Shown piece after piece: positions 37,800 to 50,155 of a stretch of 64,000 nucleotides of DNA (position 1 is the stretch's first letter; each line of letters opens with the position of its first letter). Origin of the DNA: Ustulina deusta. Lineage: Eukaryota > Ascomycota > Sordariomycetes > Xylariales > Xylariaceae. The DNA lies in the NCBI GenBank assembly GCA_023159155.1, contig JAJNNX010000030.1, positions 372,001 to 436,000 on the forward strand, in the 5' to 3' direction. A model generated the notes under the pieces. The model saw only the letters and a list, made by a program, of their open reading frames with translations, did no database searches and was not told where the DNA came from. Position numbers and translations under genes: made by a program.

Positions 37800-40700
37800 A
37801 GTCAATTTGTACCCTTCTTCCAGCCTCTTTAAGGTAATCGCGGCAATCCAAGTCTGTAACATGCAACTTAGACCAGACAGGGTGGGCGATTAGCAGGTCT
37901 GCTTACCTAATCCACATGAGCCGCTGTAGCCGCCAAACATTTGCTAGGCTTATACAATACTACATTTCCTGCCGCTCTTTTGGCCGAATCGTGGCGACCA
38001 TGTAGACACGAAGTCGGGCATTTGGGTGGTGATATATACAGGCCGCAACTACAAAATTGAGAGGGAAATTTATTGGTACCTTTGCAATTAGATAAAAGCC
38101 ACTCTGAGCGAGCACTCAGTACAACAGCAGTCCGGGCCCTGATAAAGACAAGGGGTCAGGATCCAACACTATAAGATCTCTAGAGTTACCAAGGAGCAAC
38201 GTGATAAAAAACAAATCCAGAAAAATCTCTACAGCCGTGGTTAGTGTTAGCCATACAGAGAGGCTCATCAAGCAAGACCCAGATGACGGGGGTCATTCCT
38301 TCTGTCGCTGCTGCCCTAACTATGATACATTAATTACTACTACTGTTGTATATGAGGTACATATATATATAATGGCTTATAAACTTTAATACTTGTATTT
38401 TAAAATATAAATTGATTTTCTTCGGTTTTTCTTTTGACTATAACTTCTGTTTTCTAGGTTGACAATTGTTGTCATGCAACGGATTTCCTAGATAGGAAAT
38501 GGACCTATTCGAATACGCCGTATTGGCGTGTTCCTGGCTCTCTATGGCCATCGGGATTCTCACATCATAAACTAGAGCAATAATTTGGCGTGAAATCTAA
38601 GTATATGAAACAGTGCTGGAATTCCCAATTATCCTCTTAATATCTTTTATACATTCTTGTTTTCCAGTATTGCGTCAACTGTTCTTCTCCCCTCAAAGTG
38701 GCGATTATTTTTTCTCTCTACGACCATGCCGGCTTCCTTAGCATCATCCGCCTCACGAATTGCTGCAAGAAGGGTGTTGCCACCCATACGCACACATTCC
38801 AATTTGCGTGCAGGCTCGTATTCGAGTAACATCTCGAGAAAAACCAGTGCATGCATAACCAGACAATACAGCGTTGGGTCAAGAAGCAGTCCCGTCACAC
38901 GTGGTCGTCTCCTCTCATCGTCCTCTGCCTGTTTATTCGACAAGAGCGATGCTACAACCAATGCTGGCAAGGATGGATCACCGCCCTAGCCGAGACCGGA
39001 CAATCACAAGAATTCGGGACCGTTGGAAGACGACTTCAAAATTAGTTTTCGGGATCTCGGCATGAACCCTGTTACGAAGTTCGTGGTATATGCTGTCATT
39101 GGTGTACTCGGCACCATGGAAAGTATCTTCTGGTGCAAGACACTTGTAAGTGCACAAACTAGATGCCAACTTGCTACCTAGCTCAGGGCCACTGGCTTGG
39201 ATAATAATTGGTCCATTCGGCTGAAGAGAGTATTTACTGACTTGAGATAATGCATGCAGTGGCGGTGGTGGACCGGTGGTAAAGAGGATCACGAATGAAT
39301 GAAATAAATGGTAACCAATATGCCCTGACATCAGAGGGATTACTTGTTTTCTACGATAGGTATTGTTTGTTTGCCTATCATCCGTTTAAAATAAATAGAT
39401 ATAGGCGTATTGGTTATATTCTAAGTTAGGGATGGGTTTTGCTTACCTAGTCTAGCACAATTATTTTTCCTGATCGTATAAAGATAATAGGCAACTGCAG
39501 CATACTACAGGTACCTATACAAAGTAACATTTGTTTATACGTCACGTGAGCAACCGTCGCGTGCTGAGAGGGGAGATTCAGTGTTCTCTAGCCGATTGAT
39601 CCGATAGGGTTCTGCAAGCATGGATGCAGAGAGGCGTGCTTGCTTAATATCAACTTGTTTGGTGCTGCCGGTATACGTAGCATATGCACGTTCTCGAGTA
39701 CAGGGTCAGCACAGGGAGCTATTGCTTCTCGAACCAACCAATCATCAGTGATGGCTGCTCGGGAGAGAGCTGCTGTCATAAAATTGGGGGCTTATGAGGT
39801 TCCTATGCCTTCTAACGTCATGCATGCAACACACTGCAAATATTACGTACCAATCTCGCCCTGGTCACACCACTGCTAGGTATAATTGCTATCTACATTA
39901 GATAGGTACTTCGTGCAGTCGCTCGCTTCCCCCTACTCATATTGATCATGAGTTTCGCCAGGGTCAGTATCTGGAATGGATGAAAAATATATTGCAATGG
40001 AAGACAAAAGACATGACAATGGTTTCTGATTATAATGCGACGAGTTTCTAAGCAATAGATTCGTGGGATATATGAAATAGAATGCCCTCTTATATTGTGT
40101 TGAGCCCAACTTGCTGTCCGTGCTTCAGGTTGTCGCATATCTCTCAGGCAATCGATCTCCTAAAGTCGTAGACCTTGTTCTGGGCAGCGAGGAATTCGGT
40201 TGAAGCCGACACAATAGCATGAGACTCACCGCCATATAACGCCCTCCAAATCCAGATACGTGTTGACGACTGCTGCGCACCGCAGCACGAAACCCTGAGG
40301 TGTGATTAGTCTGTCACAAGAAAATGACCTCAAGTCAAGTCAGGGTGTTTCATCGCAGAGCCCCCCCCCCGGCTTGCTGCACAAGCTAACCCGTTTCTGC
40401 AGCTGTTTTGAGCTGGCGTGGTCTCATTTCAACCTTCGAAGTGATATGCCAGCTGCTCGGACGAGTAATCTTGCGCTCGAAACTTGGCTGGTGCCGATTG
40501 TCGATATCCATGGTGCTATAATCTATCATCTATAATCGGGAACAGAGTCCCTGTGATGACTCTCGAGTATTCGCCATACCCCCTCATTTCCTCTCACGAA
40601 TGCCGTCTCATACGCAAATGCCACTCGTTCCGGATGGCGGCCAAGTCTTGGTCTCGGTGGGCGATTTGCGCACAAAAATCTTGCATCTGCCCATAGTTGG

Positions 40701-41743
40701 GCGCTCGGAATTATGGTGGTGCGAAACCGGTCCACTTCTTCTAAAGGTTCGAGAGCCCAAACGGCCGGCGACATGCTTCTCGAGGCACAGTATTGGACGC
40801 ATCACGGGCGTTTCTACCTATAATAAGACTGGCCCCCCTGTTCGGTCCTTGCATCAAGCATCGGATAAAACGCGGTCCGCGGACGTGGATGGTTGGAATC
40901 GGGGATTTGTTAGCGCGTGATCCCCACTTTCGATGGAGGCCAAGGGAGCTTTAGCGGCAGATTAGCGTGCCTGCATCCAGAGTACATCCCAAGATGAGAC
41001 GAAAAACGGCGTTGATTTGATTTGTCGTGGTAGCCGTCCATCACCATGGATGATGCATGCATGGCGAAGACAGGACGTGCGCTACCTATGCTGCACTACA
41101 CTACACACAAGGTCCCGAGCCTGCCTAGTGGCGGATCTACTCGCCTTCCCAATGAGATGCGCAATCGTCACGCACAAGCCACAGGTCCCGGGCGGCCAGT
41201 TCGGGTAGATAGGTACCTACCTAGTTGGTTGGTTGTGAAACAGAGAAGTGGGCAGCGGCGTCCACGCACTCGGCGGGCTAAAATTGCTGCGCTAGATAGG
41301 CGCTGTCCTGACATAACACAGGACCCTGAATGGCAATCCCCCGGTCTGTTCTAGATTCTAGAGCTAGAGTGGATCTCTTCCTCCCTGTTTTTTCTGTGGT
41401 ACTGTGATGCGGCACCCACATGTAAACCACTCAAAGAAACGCTTGGCGCCGTCTACCGAGTCAAGCCACCGAGATCTAGTCCTCTGGACCCTTAATAAAA
41501 CGAGCTGGAATTACACGAAAATAGAATGTGTCCTCGGACTGCGGGAACATAACGGCGGGCTAATATCACGGCAGAGCGCCTTGTTCTCTCTTCTCTCTTC
41601 TCTATTTCCATCGACTAGGGGTTTTGTTCTTCCGTATACTCCCCTTCTCTTATCCATGCTGTGTATATGTCCAGTCTCTCTTATCTGATATCATACCGTG
41701 CCGTTCGTTGACGCCGTAATTCCGACCTGCTGTACGTATCTTG
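37800..41743. other. Gene-poor region with one coding relic
   Basis: AT-rich to about 40.1 kb, then mixed. Apart from the relic at 38647-39331, frames such as 40600-40920 (+) and 40526-40774 (-) overlap each other and carry no recognisable motif. The end of the region is the promoter of the epoxide-hydrolase-like gene, with CTCTTCTCTCTTCTCT pyrimidine tracts at about 41585-41655. Confidence 0.4.
38647..39331 (-). pseudogene. Frameshifted coding relic, unrecognised
   Basis: On the minus strand a 117-codon frame (39331-38978) is followed directly, one frame over, by a 107-codon frame (38970-38647). Both have protein-like composition; the second contains YCLVMHALVFLEMLLEYEP and RMGGNTLLAAIREADDAK, loosely like an ankyrin-type helical repeat. 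No GT-AG intron of normal size joins them in frame, so a frameshift is the simplest reading. The family is not identified. Confidence 0.35.
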
Positions 41744-43613
41744 ATGGCTGCGGCGGTCGAGGAGCCTGTTGCGACAGGGGATAGCGGTTCTGCAGCCGAA
41801 GAAGTCAAGCCTTACAGGATACATGTGAGTTTCTTATTGGAGTCTCTCAGCCATATAGACCAATCAGTAAACTGGTGGCTGATATTCCTTGTCTCGTCCC
41901 TTCAGGTCTCGTCGCGATATCTCAATCTCACCAAGCAGAAACTCGAGATTGCACGATTACCTCATGAACTGGATGAACCCAAGTCCAAGGATTGGTGGCA
42001 GCCAAAGCCCCAAGTTGAACCTCTTATTGACTTCTGGTTAGTTACACGTCATCTCTCCAGTTTCTTGTGCCTTTCTTGTGCCTGTCTAGTGTTTAAGTCA
42101 CAACGCGTCATCCATCACCGACAATACTAATGTCGACAGGCTCGAGCAATATCAATGGCGGGCCCAAGAAGAAACATTGAATAGTCTCCCGCAGTTCCGG
42201 ACGGGCTTTACTATTCCTCAGTCTGAATCACCTATTAGAATTCAATTCATTCACGCTCGCTCACCGCATGCAAACGTCATACCCCTATTATTAATACCTC
42301 CGTTTCCTCTCTCAAGCCTTTCCCTAGGGCATTTAATAAAGCTATTTACGGACCCGGCGGAGCCGAATCGTCAACCTTTCCATCTCGTTATCCCTTCACT
42401 CCCGGGCTTGGGTTTCAGCGACCCGCTTCCGACCAACTCGGCCGTTATCTCCTTGACGGCAGATCTACTTGACTCCTTAATGAAACGCCTAGGTTATTCC
42501 TTTTACCTAGCAACGAATTCAGGCGCAGGCATCTCTTCGCCGGCTCATATCGACTATAAACTTGCTGATTGGTTATCAACACAATATCCTGACTCCTGTC
42601 TCGGAACTCATCTCATCTCTCCACCGTTGTCGCAACCGAGACTACAAGAAGCGCCGCTGGCGTGGGCGAAATGGTCCATTGCCAGGCTTTTCGAGGCTTC
42701 CATACTAGGATACCATTCGGACGACTTTTCCGTCCTTAGGCAAGGAGGTGATGGGACATCTAAGAAGTCGACGACTGCCGCCAAATTTCTTAATAAACCC
42801 GACCTCGCGGAGCCCAACACATTAGCGTACGCTCTCTGCGATTCCCCCACAGGTCTTCTGGTCTTTGTAATGAAAGGCCTCCGCATGCTAGCGCCGCAGA
42901 AGGAGTTCACGCCCACGGAAATCATTAATTTCACTCAGCTCGCGTGGCTTCCCGGGCCCGAGTCCGCCATGCGTTTCTGGGCTTACTGTGCGCACCACCC
43001 AGAAACCGCCGGCAAGAAATCTTCTAGGAGGCCGCACGTGACGCTGACGGTATTTCTCGGAGATGAACAAGGAGTAGCACCCCAGAACAAGTGTAGCGGA
43101 AATGCGGAGGCCGGTGTCGGTTTGTTTGATGGGGCGAAACCCCCATACTCCTGCCCCAGTTGGGCCAAGAGACGATACAATGTACTATATACCAACCGCG
43201 CGAGCGGAAACCCGGGGCTCCTCGCCTGGGAACAGCCGGAAATCATAGCAACGGGCGTCCGGGGGCTCGCGGCCGCCGTGTTGAGGGTCGACGGACGTCT
43301 GAGACCCTCGGCCAGATCGGAGATGGTACCCCTGGGACAAGAGGTGGTAGCCGGTGCGGGGACGACCACCGCCAAACCTAGGGAACAACAGCCTTTGTCT
43401 CCTGGGCCGTCCGAAGTTCCTCCTCAGTCTGGACCGCCGGCGCCGCCGAATATTGGGGAGCGGTTGCCACCCGTTCAAGAAATTAGCGACGACACCAAGG
43501 TCGCGAGTAGCGAGACTGTCGCAGTTGTGACCCCGTCGCCAATACCCGTGACACCCAGCCCCGTCCAATCGGGTCCACCGCCAACTGCCGTCACCACTAA
43601 GGGGGGAGGTTAG
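41744..43613 (+). CDS. Epoxide-hydrolase-like alpha/beta hydrolase, probably inactive
   Basis: Three exons (41744-41824, 41906-42036, 42140-43613) join in frame to 561 residues. An epoxide hydrolase N-terminal region (about 20-110) carries the hallmark LIDFWLEQYQWRAQEETLNS followed by LPQF. The alpha/beta core follows, with SLPGLGFSDP (157-166) as in family members. However, the usual HGWPGS oxyanion motif reads PPFPLS (124-129). The nucleophile elbow, normally GGDWG, reads NSGAG (197-201), so the catalytic Asp is Gly199. From about residue 410 a Pro/Ser/Thr/Val-rich tail (QQPLSPGPSEVPPQSGPPAP) is added, absent from typical about 400-residue enzymes. I infer a pseudoenzyme or a protein with a new role. 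The reading frame is intact, arguing against a dead gene. Confidence 0.82.
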
Positions 43614-44135
43614 GGGAAGAGGGGAGGAAGCTTGGACGTCTCACGTTGGCGACGTGAGGGTATGTGTGGTAGGCGACGGGCGTAGAGAACCGCTACAAAC
43701 ATCGTCTAATCAGGACCTTATATGTCAACGGTAGCACAACATAACTAATTTAGATAGGGTAATGAGGGAGTTGTTGCAACACACCAGCACTTTCCCAGAG
43801 CTGCTCATTCTCCTCGCAGCTTGATGATACCAAGCTGTGAAAGGCTCGCGGGTAAATAAATAATCGATTTTTTTTTCCTTTTCTTTCTTGTTTTCTTTCT
43901 ACCTTGCCTGCCTTGCCTACCCGCCTGTCTATCCATCTACTCCTGTCTCAGTGGGAAAGCCGCAATCGTATTAACGAATAACATTGAACTGAACACAAGC
44001 GCTTCCCATCTTATCAAACTGCCTCGGTCATCTTCTAGGTTGGTTTATTCAAGATGGAAGACAAGATCGCGTTTGAACAGCGAGTTACCTAGTGAGACTA
44101 TGCGTTTTCGTGGTTCCAACATACCTACATACCTA
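43614..44135. other. 3' flank of epoxide-hydrolase-like gene
   Basis: No gene visible. It ends in two ACATACCTAC words that directly border the inverted-repeat element. Confidence 0.5.
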
Positions 44136-44932
44136 CATTAGCGCGAGGGGGGGTCCCTAGGAGACGATCACCAAGACGGTCACCGATTTTGAAAATGGTC
44201 TCAGAAATATGATATTCTTTTGAACACCTTACTTTCAACACGATCTCCGGTCCAACATGATCTCCGATTTAAAATGGTCACTAAATTCTAGTATATACGG
44301 CAAAAGAAAGATTTAATTATCCGGTTGTACCTTTTTTTTTTTTTTGTATTTTTGTACTTCAAGTTTTTTTTGTTACGGTTATTGTCTACGGTTATAGTCT
44401 ACGGTTACGTTGTTACGGTATACAGTTACAGCTAGGTTCGAACTACAAGTCTATAGTTTACAGTTACGGAGTATTACCATTACACTACGGGTCAATTACG
44501 CGTGAGAAGTAAGTGCTGCAATTAAATAATATAAGGCCTCTATTTCTGTAGAAATATGGCAGTTACAAGTGGTTGTAAGTGGTAGGTGTAAGTGGTGGTT
44601 AAAGGTGGTTGCAATTGTAGTTTAGGGGGGGGGGAGGGGGTCCATATGGCTAGGTAGGTCAGTATGGGCTAGGTAGGTCTGTATGGGAGGTATGGTCTCG
44701 AATAGCTGTGACGGTCTCGAAATAGCCGTCACGGTCTCGAACAGCTGTAACAGTCTCCATTTTTTATAGCCATTTTTAAAAAAATATTATTTTAACAAAA
44801 AAGACAGTTTTATATATAAGACTAGCACTATGATTGTCTTAAAAAATAAAAAACGGTTTAAAAAATATATGATAGTCCTAAACTTCGTGTCACTGTGACT
44901 GTCTCCTATACCCCCCCCCCCTCGCGCTAATG
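44136..44932. mobile_element. Non-autonomous inverted-repeat (MITE-like) element, 797 bp
   Basis: Both ends are CATTAGCGCGA followed by a G-run (7 G on the left, 11 on the right, read inward), so the outer 18 bp are identical in inverted orientation. The similarity continues with TAGGAGAC (44158-44165; complement at 44901-44908) and imperfect GTCAC words. TA dinucleotides border both ends (44134-44135, 44933-44934), as expected for TA-targeting Tc1/mariner/Fot-type elements. The flanks are TACCTA repeats, so the duplication is not conclusive. The interior is AT-rich, has no coding frame, and contains about three tandem copies of a 19-20-bp GGTCTCGAATAGCTGTGAC-like unit (44694-44758) and a duplicated GGCTAGGTAGGTCWGTATG segment (44648-44686). 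Confidence 0.8.
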
Positions 44933-45643
44933 TACCTACCTATAGGTATGTCGTACACGAATAGGTTGTGTCCAATTAGTAGGTTTCAAGCCCCTTTATG
45001 ACAGTACCTACCTAATACCCGCTACCTATCCCCATGCTCCTAGCCTGTTTCTCATGGGCTATACCGGGTACGAAGGTATAGTCTATACGTCAGGTACCTA
45101 CTACCTCATACTGCCTAACCGCATTTCCTTGGCCTACATAGTGATATGTTCACCCACTGTAGCAAATCTACTCGGGCGTCACTTTGCCTTCGGCTCAAAT
45201 GAGTTCATGGACAATAAGCCTCTTCGGATTTCATTAATAATTATTATGTCGTTCATTTTACTAGTGTCGTCTATAGAATCTTTCAGTCGCTCACAGCCGA
45301 AACTCGAAGCTGTCTTGTACGCAAAGTGACGTAGCGAGACTTTACTCTCGCAACCTTACAATTCCTCCATATGCTTTAATCATCACCCGACCATCCAAAC
45401 TCCAGTCAGTGCACTTCCCCGTTTACCCCGTATATTTACAAATGCGACCCCGGGTTTTACCAATCAACTACCCGTCACGTTCTTCGTTGTCGATTACATC
45501 GTGCCCAGTGATAATGCCACTAATACAATGGTTGAACGGAGTCAAGAGCCTACTGGAGGCAGAAAAGTAGTGTGAAAAGATAGGAACGGCACTAGAAACC
45601 TAGTTATGTAGTTCATCCCCCATTGGCAAGTAAAATTAGGCAC
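44933..45643. other. Intergenic region before the elongase gene 3' end
   Basis: No supportable gene. TACCTA words occur at 44933-44943 and 45005-45030. The single 91-codon frame at 45054-45329 has no motif. Confidence 0.45.
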
Positions 45644-46859
45644 TTATGCTTTACGAGAGCGAGGTGTCGTGCCGTTGGCCATTTTGGACCCAGTGACCTT
45701 CGCCTGGCCATTCTGGGAGGCGCTCGCAACAGCATGGGGATCGGGAAGAGGCGCTTGGGACATGCGGCGAAGGGTCTTGCGCGAGCTTGGTGCCTTGCGA
45801 TCTTTCTTGTAAGTGGCGAAGTAGAAGGATATGAAGAGGACCAAGTAGGAGGTGAGCGTGCCAATGCCAGCAAAAGCGGCGTACTCCTCGCCGGCACACT
45901 CTCCAGCATTCGGCATCCATCGGAAGTAAGTAGATGTAAAGTAAGTGTAGGACGCGAAGTAGACGAAGCCTAGCAATTGGTCAGCGATTGTCCTTTCCAC
46001 CCTGGCGCATGTATTTGGGCAACTCATAACATACCAAGATCGATGACGAATTGGATGATCTGGAGGCGTGTAATCCACTCCTTCCACCAAATCTTGACGC
46101 CCCTAGCGCTCTGGAAGTAGTACCAGTACATGACCACGTGAACGGTCAAATTGAGGGTGATGACAACCCATGAAACGGAGGTCGAGCCGACGAGCTGGGT
46201 GTAGCAGAGGAAAGCGGTGGCGCCGTGATGGTAGCAGTGAAGGAAGGCTGTGAGATCTGGTATGAGTATCTGGTACGGTAGCATTGATGGTGGTTCAGAC
46301 TTACTCAATGGCTTCTTCTTGAGGAATAAAAACACCGTGTCCAAAAACTCGAGGTATTTAGTGAGATAGTTAAGCTGCGCAAAGTTAGTAGACTTGATCG
46401 GGAGTACGGTGTCGAGCTGAGAGGTCTTAAGCATACATAGTACAGGACGACCAGAGGCTGAGTCCAACCGCCTTCAGCATCGCAGATGGCATAGAAGAGA
46501 CCGTGTCGGGCAAGGGTGGGGACAAGTTGCTCAATGAAGAGAACGAGGAGGATGGCGCTGACGGAGGTCAGGATGAAATTATGGATCAAGAACAGGGTCT
46601 TGAGTTTGAAGGGCTCTCGATTGCGCATCCACTCGCGACCACCGAAAATGACGGTGTAGTAGAAGACGGAGAAGATGAGGGATTCTTTCAATGTCGACAA
46701 TGGAGTCCTCCCAGCGGCAAACCGGAAATCATCGGCAGGGTAGCCGACCACGACTTCGAAGGCCTTGCTGAAATATGGCCAGATGGGCACGCCGAAGGGC
46801 CTATCGAGAGTAGGGACGGGGAGAGACTCCCACAACGCAGCAGGTGCTGGAGTGGCCAT
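45644..46859 (-). CDS. ELO family very-long-chain fatty acid elongase
   Basis: This is an ER membrane 3-ketoacyl-CoA synthase of the ELO family, condensing malonyl-CoA with long acyl-CoAs for sphingolipid-type very-long-chain fatty acids. Four minus-strand exons (46859-46437, 46374-46305, 46247-46035, 45969-45644) give 343 residues. The histidine box HCYHH is at 168-172, preceded by the family motif [14 protein letters not shown] (after KYLE) and followed by [15 protein letters not shown]. About seven hydrophobic segments are visible. The C-terminus is Lys/Arg/Ser-rich and cytosolic, ending SRKA. Introns are 62, 57 and 65 nt. The Sur4/Fen1 (ELO2/ELO3) branch fits best by length and the N-terminal [15 protein letters not shown] stretch, but chain-length specificity cannot be read from sequence. 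Confidence 0.93.
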
Positions 46860-49265
46860 TTTGCGTTGCTATAGTGCCAGTGAACGGCAGAGGAAGAGTC
46901 AGAGTCCGTGGCGCTGGGTAAGATAGAGTTGGAAATGGACGCGTGTTGAGGAGGGGGTGTCTTGCGCAAGACGTAAGCAACAGTGAAAAGTGAAGTACGT
47001 GTTGAAGATTGTAAAAAGTTGGAGATAAAGGAGTGACAAGAAGAAGTTGGAACAAGAAGCACAACTATGAAAAGAGATCCCTCTGGCGCATTCGTCAACC
47101 CGGGAGGCAGAGGCAGAGGGAGAGTGAGAAGTAGAGAAGCAGGAAATCGTGAAAGAAAGTTTACGTCGATTCAATTGCAGCAGTCAAATAGGAGGAAGGG
47201 GTCGGTCAATGAAATCGGTAAAAGGGGAAAAAGCCCATTACTTTTTTTTTCCCGCGCTGTCCTACTGGCCACAGCGATTCGGGGAACCCCTGCTCACGGA
47301 CTCTCGGGCCCTTCGGCACGGAAATTTGTGCACGAGCCACTATCTCAGCCAGCAAACATTCCCTAGAATTGCAGTATAGGTAGGTAGCTTAGCACATGTC
47401 AGTAACTACCTCCTAGGTAGGATGTAGGTCTACACTAGGTAGTACCCAGCCTGTCAGGTACAGGTCAGATAGGTAGTATGCGTAGAACCGGTAGTTCATA
47501 TTAGGCAGGTATAGTGCATTTATGCTTACAACCTCCCAGGTATGCTACTAGTACTAATTCCCTACTAGGTACTAATTCTCACACGCCGCATCGCCCTATC
47601 TTTACTGTGCGGTCGCGTGGATACTGTGTATCTCAACTCAAGCGGTAAGTCAGAAAAAGAAACGCCAAAAGGCGAAGGGACTCGGTCCGTCCCTAGTACC
47701 TAGTGTCCTCTCAAGGATAAGATTTACCCACTAGACCTTGCTAACCTCGTGCTGGAAGAAGTGCATACACTACACACCGACAAAACCTGTCCTATAAGCC
47801 AAACCATTCAGCATCCCCACAGTTGATTAACTCACCGTCATAGCATCGCGATCTACGCGTAGAGCATCCTCATTGGATATCGTAAAGGCCAATCTTATGT
47901 CATTCAAGTAGAAATATATCTAAAGTAGAGGGTTTTAGCAAGTTATGCTTGATTTGTATTGTCGGGCACTGACGTGGAAACGTTATAACAAACCGTAACA
48001 GGAACTGTTCATGTTCTGGTGCGAGGCAGCGCATCATCATGCCCGCCATAGGATGCCTGACTATTAGGGTTGATAGTCCTGTTGCATACCTAAGGAGTGT
48101 ATATGTTGTTATTGGCTGCATGGTGAATCAATCGGGTCAGGTCTCCGAGTCTTGACCATGGGACAAGTTGATCGACGTGGAAATTGTCCTCGGGATAGTG
48201 TTTACAGGTCTCACAATGTCAACGAAGTACCTAATCTAGTAGTTCCTCTGTCAAAAATCAGGTAGTGGTTCTAGGTGAATCATCATATCTTAGCTTCCTT
48301 GCACGCAATTGGACGGGTGTTGGCATATTCGCAGAGAACTTAATTGCTGAATTTCGCATTATATAACGCTGTGCCTAGTTGAAGGAAGCGTCCGTTTGGA
48401 GATCTGCTGGGTTCCAATAGAATGGAAGCGAGTAGCGGAGCGTCAAACTCCGTGTAACATTGCATGCAATATACCGGTAGTGTGTGTCCCTGCGTGTAGC
48501 ATCTCGCCAAAACCGTGTGGCTGGTAGAAGAGAGATCATATTTGTCAGAGTTATATGTGTTATTATAATGGTCTAACTGTCTCGTACTTGGAGTTTCACA
48601 TGCCAAATTGTCAAGAGAGCAATGTCTAAACTTTGCATACCTATAGGTATTTAAACATGAGATGACAACTTCGGCGCATGCTTTCGATATGATCTCCAGT
48701 GTTAGCTAAAGGTGCGGCATAGCTAAGGTAAGAAACGAAAGAAAACAAAGTCATACAACACTGAGAACTACCGTGTATTCCATTTCCGACGAGAGAAAAA
48801 GCCTTTCTCACTTCTCGTGGTACCGATATCCGGATGGCAACTATATGTAAGTAAGAGAGGGCTCAGGCTTCCGGACGCTCAGACCACCCCAAGGACTGAC
48901 TGAGTAAATGCGCCTCGAGGTGGCTTGAGTACCTAACCCAGGTAGTCAGTGCCAAGTAGCTTGGGAAGCAACTGACGACTGGTCCAGGAAAGCTGGGGCT
49001 GCTCTCCGCTGGATCAGCCAGTAATGTGAGGCAGGATCCCCGCTGGTCTCCATAGAACAGGCTTCGGGGGCCAATCAAAGACAGCGGTTTTGTGAGCGAC
49101 TTTGCTCGCTCTTTTCTTCGGCCACTGCCCGAGAATCATTCGATGGGGAGAATTTATTATTACACACTCAATCCACCCAGAACCCCGTCACCACCAACGC
49201 TGCCTCCTCCTCACCCAACTGCCCGCCGACAGCACTGAGCTTGCAGGACTCGACTCGGACTCGCC
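46860..49265. other. Divergent intergenic region ELO / COX6
   Basis: About 2.4 kb. The elongase side is CT/AG-rich (probable 5' leader). A cluster of TAGGTA words spans 47378-47575. No gene or RNA is recognised; frames on both strands are short and contradictory. Confidence 0.5.
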
Positions 49266-50155
49266 ATGTCTTCCGCCTCTCTCCTCCGCGTCGCCGTCCG
49301 CGGCCCTACCCAGACCTTTTTCCGCGCATACCGTCCCGTCGCCCCGTCTCGGGCCAGCGCAGCCGTGGTCCCTGGCCTGATTGCCGGCTCCAGCCTCAAC
49401 TTCAGCACCACCGTCCCCCGCCGAAGCGAGCACGCCGAGGAGACCTTCGAGGAGTTCACCGCCAGGTAAGCGGACGCTGCATGACATTCCGACGACGACG
49501 ACGGCCTGCCGCGAGGCAGTCCGGGCCAACCACCAACACCCAACGTCGGCATCTTTCGGCAACACGACGGCCTGCACACACCGTCCCTCCCGCCTCGCAC
49601 CTTGTCGCCGTCCAGACCGGCAACATGGCCCAATTGCCCTCGCAAGCGTCTTCGCGTATCGGTCGGAAGCTAACCGGAGCTCTGCTGCAGATACGAAAAG
49701 GAATTTGACAGCGTGCAGGATGTTTTCGAGCTCCAGGTTCGTCGTCCTTTTTCCCGAGACACCAAACACAACCACACCCTGATCTGCCCAGCTCCACATG
49801 CGCTCCCCTTGGCCCGATCGCATGTCAATCCAGCCACTTGGGCTTCTATATGCAAATAGAGAAGCCATGTCCAATTGATTGATTGATTGATTGATTTGCT
49901 TATCCTTTTGAACAGCGCAACCTAAACAACGCCTTCGCCTACGATCTTGTCCCCTCCCCCTCCGTCCTCCAAGCCGCACTCAAGGCTGCGAGAAGGGTCA
50001 ACGACTTCCCCACCGCTGTCCGCGTCTTCGAGGGAGTCAAGGCCAAGGTCGAGAACAACGGCCAGTATGAGCAATACCTCGCCGAGCTGAAGCCTCTGCG
50101 CGAGGAGCTCGGCATCGTGCTGAAGGAGGACCTATACCCCGAGGAGGCCAAATAG
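49266..50155 (+). CDS. COX6: Cytochrome c oxidase subunit 6 (Cox6; Cox5A in animals)
   Basis: This is a nuclear-encoded matrix-side subunit of respiratory complex IV. Three exons (49266-49465, 49691-49736, 49916-50155) give 161 residues. The first about 50 residues form a mitochondrial presequence rich in Arg, Ser, Ala and hydrophobic residues with no acidic residue (MSSASLLRVAVRGPTQTFFR). The mature part starts around HAEETFEEF and carries the family sequence FELQRNLNNAFAYDLVPSPS, then AARRVNDFPTAVRVFEGVK and a terminal EELGIVLKEDLYPEEAK. Introns are long for this window (225 and 179 nt). The second contains a GATT microsatellite (about 49876-49894) close to its acceptor. Confidence 0.95.

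Noticed and set aside
49188..49979. 263-codon minus-strand frame across the COX6 gene
   Set aside because: It is the antisense shadow of COX6 exons and introns; the Cox6 product on the plus strand is conserved.
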